A DNA stretch of 64,000 nt, from assembly GCA_050313895.1 (NCBI GenBank), contig JBNPMI010000007.1. One strand, 5' to 3'. The notes beneath the pieces are model-generated. The model was not told where the DNA came from, did not search any database, and saw only the letters and a program-made list of their open reading frames with translations. The position numbers and the translations under genes were made by a program. Below, piece after piece: positions 19,093-27,572 of this stretch. Position 1 is the first letter of the stretch; each line of letters begins with the position of its first letter. Origin of the DNA: JALFST01 sp022779285. GTDB taxonomy: Bacteria; Bacillota; Clostridia; Tissierellales; Peptoniphilaceae.

Positions 19093-20349
19093 TTACATCT
19101 TCTCATTCAATGTGGTGATTCCATCGATGCGCAGATCAAAATACGGTGCGCTGCGATACTCGGATTCATGGAAGTATCCGTCGGAAATCACCTCGGTATC
19201 TTTCTCATATGCCTCGTCCGTGTCCACGTCCGCCTTGTAGGAATCCAGATTTTTTCCGTCCACAGTGAAGGTGGAAGTATCAAAAACGTGCAGCTCGCCG
19301 CTGATCAGCTTCTTTTCCACCTCGTTCAATTTTTCCTGAGTTCCCGGAGCAACCGCCTTCTCGTTCAAAGAAGAAAGCGCTACAGAACCCTCTGCAAGCC
19401 CCTTGGACCAATCGGTGTCAATTTTTTCACCCTTCATGGTCTGCGTAATCATGTATTCGAAATACGGCTCCCAATCAATCTTGGAGGAAATCAGATAGGT
19501 GTTCGGACATGCTTCAATCGTGGAGCCATTGTAGGAAACATTGGGTACGCCGGCCTGCTCACAAGCTGTTGGCGCTCCCATCGAATCGGCATGCTGGCTG
19601 ATGAGCTTGGCTCCGTTTTTGATGAGCATATTGGCTGCTTCCTTTTCCGCCGTTTCATCATACCAGCTGCCTGTAAACTGTACATCCATGGTCACGCTCG
19701 GGCAAACCGAACGAGCGCCGAGGAAGAAGGATGTATATCCCGAGATCACCTCGGCATAAGTATATGCGCCCACATAGCCCATCTTCGCTTCGTTGGCGGA
19801 GATCGTGCCGTCCTCAATCATTTGATTCAGCTTGAGTCCCGCTACCACACCTGCCAAATAACGTCCCTCATAGATGGAGGCGAATGCATTGTGGAAATTG
19901 TCCAATCCTGCCGTATGCGCATTGGTTCCGCTTGCATGGCAGAACTGAACCTCGGGAAACTCGCTTGCGGCCTGCAGAAGATGCGGCTCATGGCCGAAGC
20001 TGTCCGCAAAGATCACATCAGCACCGCGATCCGCCAGATCCGCGGCTGCATCGTATGCTTCCGCAGACTCCGGAATATTGGTTTTGAAAAGCACCTGATC
20101 ATCCGAGAGACCGAGCTTCTCCTTGACCTTATTTGCAGCATCAATGAAGTTTTTATCATAGGTGGAGTTTTCATCGTGAAGGAAGATAAATCCGACCTTA
20201 AAGTCCTTGTCGACTGCGCCTGCCTTTACCGATTCCGCCGAGGATTTTTCCTTTTCGGAATCTGTCGGCGTCTTGCCGTTGGAGCCGCACCCGACGAGCA
20301 GTGTGCCTGCCAACGAAAAAACAATCATCTTCTTGAGCCAATTCTTCAT
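19093..20349 (-). CDS. BMP-family nucleoside-binding lipoprotein (NupN/PnrA-like)
   Basis: This 418-residue solute-binding lipoprotein starts at 20349, chosen because GGGGAGGG precedes it and the signal peptide MKNWLKKMIVFSLAGTLLVG then ends at Cys21. KVGFIFLHDENSTYDKNFID, ADVIFADSFGHEP, AGVVAGL and the IDWEPYFEY segment match PnrA/BmpA proteins, which bind purine nucleosides in Treponema and other bacteria. The purine riboswitch upstream supports that substrate independently. It is the first gene of the binding protein-ATPase-permease-permease operon. Confidence 0.93.
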   Translation of the reverse strand: MKNWLKKMIVFSLAGTLLVGCGSNGKTPTDSEKEKSSAESVKAGAVDKDFKVGFIFLHDENSTYDKNFIDAANKVKEKLGLSDDQVLFKTNIPESAEAYDAAADLADRGADVIFADSFGHEPHLLQAASEFPEVQFCHASGTNAHTAGLDNFHNAFASIYEGRYLAGVVAGLKLNQMIEDGTISANEAKMGYVGAYTYAEVISGYTSFFLGARSVCPSVTMDVQFTGSWYDETAEKEAANMLIKNGAKLISQHADSMGAPTACEQAGVPNVSYNGSTIEACPNTYLISSKIDWEPYFEYMITQTMKGEKIDTDWSKGLAEGSVALSSLNEKAVAPGTQEKLNEVEKKLISGELHVFDTSTFTVDGKNLDSYKADVDTDEAYEKDTEVISDGYFHESEYRSAPYFDLRIDGITTLNEKM

Positions 20350-20426
20350 TTTTCCCTCCCCTTTACGCAATTGCGCCGTTCGGTTCACGTTTCATAAGAT
20401 GCACACGGGAAAATTGACACAAGAGA

Positions 20427-20454
20427 ATAAAAAATAGACTTAATTGCTTAAGTC
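20427..20454 (-). terminator. Riboswitch expression platform terminator
   Basis: GACTTAA pairs with TTAAGTC around GCAA, then TATTTTTT on the reverse strand. It lies between the purine aptamer (20532-20595) and the binding-protein start, so transcription would stop here when the aptamer is bound. GGCTTTTTAAG just after the aptamer could pair with CTTAAGC of the terminator as an antiterminator. Confidence 0.8.
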
Positions 20455-20531
20455 CATACAACAAAAAACAATTTGCATTTTCGGACGCACCTCTGCCTTC
20501 CCGGCGCATCAAAAAATATTCTCTTAAAAAG

Positions 20532-20595
20532 CCAATAGTCGCAACTGAGGCGTGCGGTAGAAACATTTGAACCATCTCTTTCAAACCTATATTGG
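20532..20595 (-). ncRNA. Purine riboswitch aptamer, guanine type
   Basis: On the reverse strand P1 is CCAATA/TATTGG. J1/2 starts UA, as in xpt U22-A23. P2 is GTTTGAA/TTCAAAT. L2 reads AGAGATGG and keeps the GG that kisses L3. J2/3 is GTTTCTACC, the invariant core. P3 is the short CGCA/TGCG. L3 is CGCCTCAGT with the partner CC. J3/1 is GACTA, whose C is position 74, specifying guanine or hypoxanthine rather than adenine. U51 is kept, against a 2'-deoxyguanosine variant. P3 is shorter and L3 more diverged than in xpt. The downstream genes import nucleosides, the expected target. Confidence 0.85.
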
Positions 20596-20615
20596 ATCTT
20601 TCAGACTACTTTCGA

Positions 20616-20644
20616 ATCATAGCATACTCCCATGGAAACTGCAA
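20616..20644 (-). promoter_or_regulatory. Promoter of the riboswitch-controlled nucleoside importer operon
   Basis: TTGCAG (20639-20644), 17 bases, TATGAT (20616-20621) on the reverse strand. The predicted start lies about ten bases before the aptamer, the normal distance for a purine riboswitch. Confidence 0.7.
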
Positions 20645-20645
20645 G

Positions 20646-20674
20646 CAAAAGGAGGATGCATTTCAGCACCCTCC
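20646..20674 (-). terminator. Terminator of the DegV gene
   Basis: GGAGGGTGC and GCATCCTCC pair with one bulged position around TGAAAT, then TTTTG on the reverse strand, five bases after the stop codon. Confidence 0.7.
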
Positions 20675-20678
20675 GTCT

Positions 20679-21551
20679 TTATTTCTGACGATACATAATC
20701 CCGATGGTCCCGGGGCCCGCATGAGAGGAAATGACACTGCCCGCCTGTACGATCCGAATGTCTCTGAAATATCCATCCTCTGCCAGACGCTCACGAATGG
20801 TCTCGCACATATCGATCGCCCGCTCTCCCGTTGTAAATTTTCCGCCTGAGGTGGATATGTAAATTTGGTTCGGATCTGCATTCTCTTTAACGGCAAGAAT
20901 CGCATCAATGTACTGCTTCATCACATTCGGCATGGCTCCGCGATACTTTTTCCCCACAACCAAAACGCCGTCCTTGCATACGATTTCGGGATGAAGCCTG
21001 AGCATATTGCCCAGCATCGCCGCCATGCCGGAGCATCGTCCGCCCCTGCGCAAATACTCCAGGGTATCGATCACGAAGGAAATGTGAATCTTGGGCACCA
21101 GCTCCCGAATCTCCTCAGCCAGCTTCTGTAAATTTTGCTCTCCCGCCTGTACCCGATCCATCGCCTCATAAGCAAGGATCTGAATTCCCGCTGTCAATCC
21201 GAGACTGTCTATGACTTCCACACGATTCCCGGCGTGCAGCTCCTCAACGGCCAAATTCATAATGCCATAGGTTCCGGACATTTTGGAAGACATGGACAGG
21301 GCAAGAATATCATCGCCCTCGTCTAAAATTTTCCGCATTTCCTGAATCACGGTATCCAAGACGACGGCTGAGGTGGTCGGCGTCTTATGATTTTTTTCCG
21401 CCCATTCATAGAGCTTATCCGGTGTAATATTTATTCCGTCCAGCCGGTCATCGTCTCCTAACAATACATGTAACGGAACGATAACGAGGTGATTTTTTTC
21501 TGCCCATTCCTTATGAAAATCCGAAGCGCTGTCCACCAGGATTCGAATCAT
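20679..21551 (-). CDS. DegV family fatty-acid-binding protein (FakB-like)
   Basis: This 290-residue two-domain protein starts MIRILVDSASDF, the DegV signature (DS.SD). TPTTSAV, SSKMSGTY and VIDTLEYLRRGGR are the conserved lipid-pocket segments. FakB proteins hold a fatty acid so that FakA kinase can phosphorylate it for phospholipid synthesis. FakA is not in this window. The C-terminal SSHAGPGTIGI is also family-typical. GGAGGGAC precedes the ATG. It stands alone between two terminators. Confidence 0.93.
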   Translation of the reverse strand: MIRILVDSASDFHKEWAEKNHLVIVPLHVLLGDDDRLDGINITPDKLYEWAEKNHKTPTTSAVVLDTVIQEMRKILDEGDDILALSMSSKMSGTYGIMNLAVEELHAGNRVEVIDSLGLTAGIQILAYEAMDRVQAGEQNLQKLAEEIRELVPKIHISFVIDTLEYLRRGGRCSGMAAMLGNMLRLHPEIVCKDGVLVVGKKYRGAMPNVMKQYIDAILAVKENADPNQIYISTSGGKFTTGERAIDMCETIRERLAEDGYFRDIRIVQAGSVISSHAGPGTIGIMYRQK

Positions 21552-21564
21552 AGTCCCTCCTTCT

Positions 21565-21598
21565 TTCTGATCGCTGTATTATTCTGATCACCGTATAG
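21565..21598. repeat. Two tandem 17-bp repeats upstream of the DegV gene
   Basis: TTCTGATCGCTGTATTA (21565-21581) is followed directly by TTCTGATCACCGTATAG (21582-21598), 12 of 17 identical. They lie in the leader or promoter of the DegV gene. This may be a regulator site or a small duplication. An AT-rich palindromic stretch (about 21610-21655) follows. Confidence 0.35.
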
Positions 21599-21647
21599 TT
21601 TCTGTTTCCTATATATTATAAATAATTATTTATAAATAATAATTGCA

Positions 21648-22379
21648 TTATGAATAATTATCAATAATTTCCGCCAGCTCACGCAGGTTTTTCACCACAA
21701 GATCCGCCTGTGTTTTCTGTTCTAAATATTCCCTCGGCATATCGGTGCGGTTGAGAAGGCAGGTTTGCATTCCGTAGCTTTTTCCTCCGATGACATCCGC
21801 CGAAACCGAATCCCCTATCATCAGAGTTTCATCCGGACGAATGGGGGTGAACTGATTTTGATTCAAAATTTCAAATGCCCGGTCAAAGAAGGCCGGTGTC
21901 GGCTTCTGTGCGCCGATATCCTCTGAGATGCAGAAGAAATCAAAGTCCGGCTTCATATCCGCAATTTCCAGCCGGTGCATCTGCTGCTCATAAGGACCGT
22001 TGCTCGCCACGGCCAGCAGCGCCCTTCCCTGAAGCACGCGAAGCAGTGTACGGGCTCCGTCCACCGGGATGGCGCTGTTGTATAAATAGTCCCGAAAATA
22101 TCTTTCAAAGGTCGGACCGTCAAAATCAATGTTCAATTCGTCAAAGATGCGATTCCAGCGAATTGCCTGCAGATCCTCAAAAGAAAGCTTTCCCTCCTCG
22201 ATCTCCATCCATAGCTTGTCGTTGACTGAAAGGAATGTATCATACATCTCCATTTCAAAAGGAGGAAGACCAAAGTGCGCAAATCCGTCCAACATACAAC
22301 ATTTTACATATGCATCAAAGTCCAAGAGAGTATTGTCGATATCAAAAAAGACAGCTTTGATCTTTGCCAGGTTGAGCAT
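21648..22379 (-). CDS. HAD hydrolase, YjjG-like nucleotidase
   Basis: This 243-residue protein has motif I FFDIDNTLLDF with both catalytic Asp, motif II ASNG, motif III Lys in GAQKPTPAFFD and motif IV MIGDSVSADV. A helical cap lies at about 20-95. The AQKP.PAFFD.AF and GDS..ADV.GG pattern and length match YjjG, which removes phosphate from non-canonical pyrimidine nucleoside monophosphates. GGGAG lies 6 bases before the ATG. The MATE gene lies just upstream on the same strand, 45 bases away, so the two may be co-transcribed. Confidence 0.87.
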   Translation of the reverse strand: MLNLAKIKAVFFDIDNTLLDFDAYVKCCMLDGFAHFGLPPFEMEMYDTFLSVNDKLWMEIEEGKLSFEDLQAIRWNRIFDELNIDFDGPTFERYFRDYLYNSAIPVDGARTLLRVLQGRALLAVASNGPYEQQMHRLEIADMKPDFDFFCISEDIGAQKPTPAFFDRAFEILNQNQFTPIRPDETLMIGDSVSADVIGGKSYGMQTCLLNRTDMPREYLEQKTQADLVVKNLRELAEIIDNYS

Positions 22380-22424
22380 TTTTTCTCCCTTCTAAAGCGT
22401 ACCGATACGCTGTTTTATGAACTC

Positions 22425-23810
22425 CTATTCTTCTGCGGAATTCTCCTCTTGCCGCCGAATGCGATTTTTCGCGCGCAACAGCCAATTTCCCTTTTTAAAG
22501 TATATGATGAGCGCAATATCTGTAACCAACCAAGACGCCAGATAAGATAAGGAAAGCGCCGCCAAGGTATGCCACGTTGCAAAAACCGTCAGCATCCAGA
22601 TCACACGGAAAAGGCAAATCCCCAATCCGATAATAATCACCGGCTTCACAGCATCTCCTACACCTCGTAGTATAGCAGAAAGAACCTCGATAAAGGTCCA
22701 TAAGAAGTAATATGGGACGAAATAAGTCAAAATGAGATATGTTGTTTCAATCACCTCCGCATCGGAAGTCAGTATTGAGACAAAAGGACGCGCAATCAGC
22801 ATGATGGCGGTACTCAGCACCACCGTCATCGACAGCGAAAGGATCATGCCCTGCCGAAAGCATTTTTTGACGCGATCCACCCTGCCCGCTCCGATGTTCT
22901 GCCCGATAAAGGTTGTTATGGCTGCGCCCAGCGCATTGCTCACAGCCCAATATACCCCGTCGGTTTTTGCGGTCATCGCCCAGGAAGCTACCACCACCGT
23001 ACCGAGCGAATTGATTCCGACCTGAATCATAATATTGGAGGCGCTGTACATGGAGGCCTGCAGAGCAAAGGGCACGCCGATGCGCATCATGCTTTTCACC
23101 TGATTTCCGTGGATTCTCCATCGAGAGGGACGAAGGTGGTCAAAATCCTTGGTGCGCAGCAAATGATAGGTTAAAAGAATCATGTTCACAATCTGTGCAA
23201 TCACCGTCGCGACCGCCACTCCGGAAACTCCCCAATGGAAATATACCACGAATACAAAATCCAATACGATATTGGTAATACATCCTGCCAGCATATCGAG
23301 AAAGGGACTCATCGAATCCCCAACGGCGCGGAGAAGGTTGGACTCCATATTCAAGATCAATATAAAAGGCATGCCGATAAAATAGATTTTGAGATAGGAA
23401 GCCGCACCCTCTATCGTTTCCGCCGGCGTATCCAACGCCTCAAGCATCGGCATTGCGAAAAAAATGCATACAAGTCCCACCAGCATCCCTAAAATCACGC
23501 TGAGCAGGAGCGCCGTGCCGGAGGCCGCCTGTACCTCGTCTCTTCGTCCCGCTCCGTGCAGCTGGGCGATGAAAACCGAAGCCCCCGTAGTCAGGGCAAC
23601 AAAGAATCCGATGAGAAAATTGATAATCTGAGATGAGCTCCCGCCGACCGCAGCCAAGGCGACGGTTCCCACATACTTTCCGACAATGATGCCGTCTACC
23701 GCATTATAAAGCTGCTGAATACAGGTTCCTGCCGCAATCGGGAGAAAAAAGAGGAGAATCTGCTTCCAGATCACCCCTTCCGTTAAATCCATTTTTTTCT
23801 TTGCTTTCAT
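22425..23810 (-). CDS. MATE family multidrug/cation antiporter
   Basis: This 461-residue polytopic protein of about 12 helices has two related six-helix halves. IQQLYNAVDGIIVGKYVG near residue 33 and the second-half FIGQNIGAGRVDRVKKC are classic MATE segments. These pumps expel organic cations using Na+ or H+. GGATGGTGA is a modest RBS. Its own promoter lies just upstream. Substrate cannot be told from sequence. Confidence 0.93.
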   Translation of the reverse strand: MKAKKKMDLTEGVIWKQILLFFLPIAAGTCIQQLYNAVDGIIVGKYVGTVALAAVGGSSSQIINFLIGFFVALTTGASVFIAQLHGAGRRDEVQAASGTALLLSVILGMLVGLVCIFFAMPMLEALDTPAETIEGAASYLKIYFIGMPFILILNMESNLLRAVGDSMSPFLDMLAGCITNIVLDFVFVVYFHWGVSGVAVATVIAQIVNMILLTYHLLRTKDFDHLRPSRWRIHGNQVKSMMRIGVPFALQASMYSASNIMIQVGINSLGTVVVASWAMTAKTDGVYWAVSNALGAAITTFIGQNIGAGRVDRVKKCFRQGMILSLSMTVVLSTAIMLIARPFVSILTSDAEVIETTYLILTYFVPYYFLWTFIEVLSAILRGVGDAVKPVIIIGLGICLFRVIWMLTVFATWHTLAALSLSYLASWLVTDIALIIYFKKGNWLLRAKNRIRRQEENSAEE

Positions 23811-23852
23811 TCAATCACCATCCAAAAAAAGATATCCTATAGAGTATCATCT

Positions 23853-23881
23853 ATCATACTCAATGGGAAGGCTTCTTGCAA
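23853..23881 (-). promoter_or_regulatory. Promoter of the MATE gene, overlapping a small palindrome
   Basis: TTGCAA (23876-23881), 17 bases, TATGAT (23853-23858) on the reverse strand. The inverted repeat GAGTAT...ATACTC (23843-23862) overlaps the -10 and could be a repressor site. Confidence 0.65.
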
Positions 23882-23916
23882 AAATCAGGATCCGAGCCCC
23901 GTCTTCCGATCTTTCA

Positions 23917-25533
23917 TCATCGCTGTCTGCGCAATGCCTTCGGTCCGAAATGATATACACACCAAAAAGCGATGGGCGCAAACAGCAAAATACCGCCAAA
24001 GCTGATCCATGCAAAGATCCGGGAAGGAACGTACTCCGCCATCGGCGGAAAAATGAAAAAGCACAGCGCATACAACAACAGATTCATGGCGGAAACCGTA
24101 AAGCTGCGCACTTTTCCATCCTTGTCGTAGGGCTGAAAAACATAGTATTGAAACAGTGCGTAAGTGCTGAAAAACACTCCCCAGGAAAAAGACGTCAAAA
24201 TGTTCGGCACAACGCTCCGAAAAGATCCCGTGTATAAAAATCCGTTCACAAGGAAAAAGAGAATCACAAGGAAAATCGGCAGGGCCGTCATCTTTGTCAA
24301 GACCTTCGCTCTCTCCTGAAATAAGGAAAGAATCGCCTGCGGCTCCTTAAAAAAGCTGTACCGCAAAAGCGCCCGGTCGCAGTTTTCATACATCGCCCTG
24401 GTGATCGTTTCATTTCGCAGCAGAATATAGAGAACAAACGGGGTCATATAAACCGAGATCTCCAGTATTTCCTGCTGAGGAAGAGAGGCTCTGTGAATCC
24501 ATAAATACACCGAAAGCACCGTCAAAAGCGCGAACAGAATCAGTACCTTACGCAGAAAGGGCTTCATGATTTTCTTGCGATGTCTCCGGAAAAACAGCTC
24601 GTTGAGCCTTGCATAGCCTTTCTTTTTCGTTTCCCGGAAAGGCTTCGGATCCTCTTCCTGCACCTTGATTCCCGTGACCGCCTTCACGGCCTCCTGAACG
24701 ACGGCCTCCTCTTCCCGCGCTTTTTCCAAAAGCACGGGCATCGAAACCGTGCGAAATACGGTTTTTAAGCCCATATATGCCGGAACGGCCAATGCCAGAT
24801 TCATCCAGAGCAATCCGTCAAGAAGCCTCCATTGATCAACGGATGCCGCAATCCCTAAGGACAGCAGCGTGATGAAGAGGAAGATCGAAATCCCGTTCTT
24901 GAGCCATTTTTTCTCATCCCGTTGATATCGGATGCGTATGGGCAGCCAGAACCATTCCGCAGCCCATTCCGATAAAATCAGCATCGTGGATCCGAGCAGC
25001 GTCTGTCCCACACTCCAAGTAGGAGACAGCAGCCGGAATAAAATCAGCCAGGTCATCGTTCTTGCTATGTATTTTACGAGCGGATCCCAAACGGCATACA
25101 CAAGACCGGCGTCACGAACCGGAATTTGCAGCTGATTTTTCCATGCTTTGATCTCCAAAAGTCCGGAAAAAAGCATCGAATTGCCGAGAAACGGGATCAT
25201 ATACAGCAAAAACCATCCACCCGAAGAAAGCAGGGCGAACGGATCGGCAGGATTTTTTCCATTTTGAAAAAACCACACGGAGACGCTTCCTACGATGTTT
25301 GCATATGCATAAATCCAAATGCCCGAGAAAATCGCCGATCCGAGCATCCGGCTAAGAATTGTAAACGGAACGGCCCCCGCTTGTAAAATCCTTTTTACGA
25401 TATGAAAGCGGTACTGATTGCCCAGCTTTTTTCCAAGCCACGGAATCCCGCGTATGAGACGAATGATGGCGTTCCATGCTTTGATCACCTGAATTCGCTT
25501 CAGCAGTAAAAAAATCGAAAAGGATGACCTCAT
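23917..25533 (-). CDS. EcsB-like ABC transporter membrane protein
   Basis: This 538-residue protein has about ten to eleven hydrophobic helices in two groups (about 65-240 and 330-535), separated by a charged cytoplasmic stretch (residues ~275-325, EKAREEEAVVQEAVK). Its start overlaps the stop of the ATPase by four bases, with GGAGGGCGGAG before it, so the two form one transporter. The arrangement and the ATPase type resemble EcsAB of Bacillus, which influences protein secretion and competence and exports linear peptides in enterococci. The sequence match of the membrane subunit to EcsB is weak by eye. Confidence 0.65.
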   Translation of the reverse strand: MRSSFSIFLLLKRIQVIKAWNAIIRLIRGIPWLGKKLGNQYRFHIVKRILQAGAVPFTILSRMLGSAIFSGIWIYAYANIVGSVSVWFFQNGKNPADPFALLSSGGWFLLYMIPFLGNSMLFSGLLEIKAWKNQLQIPVRDAGLVYAVWDPLVKYIARTMTWLILFRLLSPTWSVGQTLLGSTMLILSEWAAEWFWLPIRIRYQRDEKKWLKNGISIFLFITLLSLGIAASVDQWRLLDGLLWMNLALAVPAYMGLKTVFRTVSMPVLLEKAREEEAVVQEAVKAVTGIKVQEEDPKPFRETKKKGYARLNELFFRRHRKKIMKPFLRKVLILFALLTVLSVYLWIHRASLPQQEILEISVYMTPFVLYILLRNETITRAMYENCDRALLRYSFFKEPQAILSLFQERAKVLTKMTALPIFLVILFFLVNGFLYTGSFRSVVPNILTSFSWGVFFSTYALFQYYVFQPYDKDGKVRSFTVSAMNLLLYALCFFIFPPMAEYVPSRIFAWISFGGILLFAPIAFWCVYHFGPKALRRQR

Positions 25534-26288
25534 GCTCCGCCCTCCTCTGAATTGTTTTCCGGAAGACCGTCCTTCGCCTCAGTATCGGCATCCTGCTTCA
25601 ACAGCGAAATAATGCGCTTCTCAATATCCTCACCGTGAATGTCCTCATCCATGCGCTGCATCACGCCATCCCGCAAAAGCACCACATCATCACAAAGATC
25701 CTGCGCCAGCTGTAAAATATGTGTGGAGAAAATAATAATATGATCCTCATGGATGGAACGGATCAGGTTTCGCATTTCCAGCTGTACGACAACATCCAGC
25801 GAAGTCAGCGGCTCATCCATCAGAATTACCTTGGGGCGCAGAATCAGGAACATGATCATTTGCAGCTTGTTTTTCATGCCTGTGGAATAATCCTGAATCA
25901 GCCGGTCCCGATCCTCCTCTTCAAAATCCACCTGATCGAAAAAAGGATCCGGCGTCAGATCGCCTGATAGGCGCTTTCTGTTGGCATCGATAAAAAAACT
26001 GATCATTTCTCTTCCTGTAAGGAAATTGGGAAGTGTCGGTTCGGATACCATAAAAAACAAGTCCTCCGGCACCAGTCTCCGCCTTTCGCCATTCTCTTCC
26101 AGCCACGCATTTCCCGAATCTGCCGTAAGCTCTCCCGCAAGAATGGAAAAAAACGTGGTCTTGCCCGCTCCGTTCCTGCCCAGGAGAGCCGTCACCCTTC
26201 CTTGCTCAAAATCGGCATCAATGCCGTTGAGTACTTTTTTATTCTGAAACGCTTTATAAATTCCTTCCACAATCAAACGGATTCCCAT
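25530..26288 (-). CDS. ABC transporter ATP-binding protein (EcsA-like)
   Basis: This 252-residue ATPase has Walker A GRNGAGKTT at about 38-46, an unusual signature YSTGMKNKLQM in place of LSGGQ, Walker B VILMDEPLTSLD and H-loop FSTHILQLA. The YS.GMK.KL signature is characteristic of EcsA and similar exporters. The C-terminus is acidic. AGGAG precedes the ATG. It is the first gene of a two-gene operon. Confidence 0.9.
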   Translation of the reverse strand: MGIRLIVEGIYKAFQNKKVLNGIDADFEQGRVTALLGRNGAGKTTFFSILAGELTADSGNAWLEENGERRRLVPEDLFFMVSEPTLPNFLTGREMISFFIDANRKRLSGDLTPDPFFDQVDFEEEDRDRLIQDYSTGMKNKLQMIMFLILRPKVILMDEPLTSLDVVVQLEMRNLIRSIHEDHIIIFSTHILQLAQDLCDDVVLLRDGVMQRMDEDIHGEDIEKRIISLLKQDADTEAKDGLPENNSEEGGA

Positions 26289-26384
26289 AGCCGGTCTCCT
26301 TATCTCTTATCGTTAATCTATATTACAGTGAATGCTATTATTATAAAGGATAAAGAATCATTCCGCGAGAGAAACCGTCAACGC

Positions 26385-26413
26385 TTGACAACTGTGAAAT
26401 CCCATTTTATCCT
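26385..26413 (+). promoter_or_regulatory. Promoter of the lipoprotein gene
   Basis: TTGACA (26385-26390), 17 bases, TATCCT (26408-26413). The -35 is perfect, the -10 matches four of six. The leader to the ATG is about 85 bases. Confidence 0.5.
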
Positions 26414-26501
26414 GATCAAAGATATTGCCTATATGATATTGCTTTCCGTATCACAACAAATATCAGAAAATACACCCTGTATGATTCATAGGAGAACCCA
26501 T

Positions 26502-27077
26502 ATGCGCAAAGCTCTATTATTGATCTTTCTATCCCTCACCTTGATAGCATGCGGCAAAAAAGAAACACTCCCGCCGGATGCCGCTGTCAAATCTTCCGAT
26601 CCTGATTTTCTGTTTCAGGAAAGCTCTTCAGAGCCGGACATCCCTCTCCACACGGAATATTCTCTCTTCGACGATTTGTGGGTGGAAAGGGGCCGGGATC
26701 TTGCCGTTTATACAGACGATGCCTCCGATCCCGTTTTTCCGGAATCCAACTACTATGAAGTGCAATACAATCCGAAGCTCAATATCGTCCGGCTGAGCTT
26801 CCGCTTCTTTCAGGACACCTATTTTCAAGCCGAGCCTTTTCCCGCCGATATCACCTACACCTGGCGAATCGATCTTTCCGCCTCTGAGGTATTGGAGGTC
26901 AAGGAAGAATCTGCCGACGGAAACTCTTCCGAAATCTTCCGCCTCTCGAATGAGAATCTTTTGGAAATCGGAAAAGAACGCGTTCAATTACTCAAAGAGC
27001 ATGAGGACGAGTTTCATACACAGGCTTCTGTGCAACAGCAAGAATCCGAGACACGGGAAAACTCGGTCAGTCATTGA
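26502..27077 (+). CDS. Lipoprotein of unknown function
   Basis: This 191-residue protein starts at 26502 with AGGAG 7 bases upstream. The longer reading frame from 26202 has no RBS and runs through the promoter. The signal peptide MRKALLLIFLSLTLIACGKK has a clear lipobox LIAC with Cys17. The mature part is acidic and rich in E, D and S, with alternating hydrophobic strands (YYEVQYNPKLNIVRLSFRFF) suggesting a beta-rich domain, and a polar C-terminal tail. I do not recognise a family. It is transcribed alone, divergent from the Ecs-like pair. Confidence 0.75.
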   Translation: MRKALLLIFLSLTLIACGKKETLPPDAAVKSSDPDFLFQESSSEPDIPLHTEYSLFDDLWVERGRDLAVYTDDASDPVFPESNYYEVQYNPKLNIVRLSFRFFQDTYFQAEPFPADITYTWRIDLSASEVLEVKEESADGNSSEIFRLSNENLLEIGKERVQLLKEHEDEFHTQASVQQQESETRENSVSH

Positions 27078-27112
27078 AAAATCCCCGGCTCCTTGGGAGT
27101 CGGGGATTTTTG
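27076..27112. terminator. Bidirectional terminator between lipoprotein and flavodoxin genes
   Basis: AAATCCCCG...CGGGGATTT forms a GC-rich stem with an inner CTCC/GGAG helix and TTTTT on both strands. It sits between the converging genes. A second small hairpin AGCATT/AATGCT lies at 27123-27139. Confidence 0.85.
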
Positions 27113-27149
27113 ATGCCTGAAAAGCATTGGAGGAATGCTTCGAATGCGC

Positions 27150-27572
27150 TTATGCCAGCGCTTTGCCGAGATCTTTACATTCCTCCAGGACGCCCTCGTC
27201 CGGAGCTTCATTGCACATCAGTCCGTCATCGATGAGGTTTGCGCCTGTGCCGCGGCAGGTATCCTCCCAGCTGCGCATCCATTCGCCGTCTCCCCAGCCA
27301 TAGGATCCGAAGAGCGCGATTTTCTTGCCCTTCAATTTCCCCTCAACGGAGTCAAACATGGGCTGAAACTCCTCTTCCTCCAAAACCTCGGAACCCATCG
27401 CCGGACAACCGAATGCAATCGCATCAAAACGATCCATCCGGTCAGCGTCAAATTCCGATGCGGTAAAAAGCTGTGTCTCCGCTCCGGCTCCCTGCGCACC
27501 TTCCAGAACGGCCTGTGCCATCTGCTCCGTATTGCCTGTTCCGCTCCAATAAACAACCGCAACCTTACTCAT
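27150..27572 (-). CDS. Flavodoxin
   Basis: This 140-residue protein starts at 27572, selected because GGAGGAAAGGAG precedes it. The FMN phosphate loop is WSGTGNTEQMA at residues ~9-19. AFGCPAMGSEVLEE and IALFGSYGWGDGEWM are the isoalloxazine-binding loops, with Trp97 or Tyr96 in stacking position. Flavodoxins replace ferredoxin as low-potential electron carriers, often under iron limitation. The ATG overlaps the stop codon of the DUF3793 gene by four bases. Confidence 0.95.
   Translation of the reverse strand: MSKVAVVYWSGTGNTEQMAQAVLEGAQGAGAETQLFTASEFDADRMDRFDAIAFGCPAMGSEVLEEEEFQPMFDSVEGKLKGKKIALFGSYGWGDGEWMRSWEDTCRGTGANLIDDGLMCNEAPDEGVLEECKDLGKALA

Noticed and set aside
18140..19240. 366-codon plus-strand frame opposite the dual-domain ATPase
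   Set aside because: Antisense to canonical Walker and signature motifs; start lies inside the ATPase gene without RBS.
19168..20397. 409-codon plus-strand open frame, opposite the nucleoside-binding lipoprotein gene
   Set aside because: It lies fully antisense to a clear BMP lipoprotein with RBS and signal peptide, has no RBS, and its product is Cys/His/Arg-rich as expected for a shadow frame.
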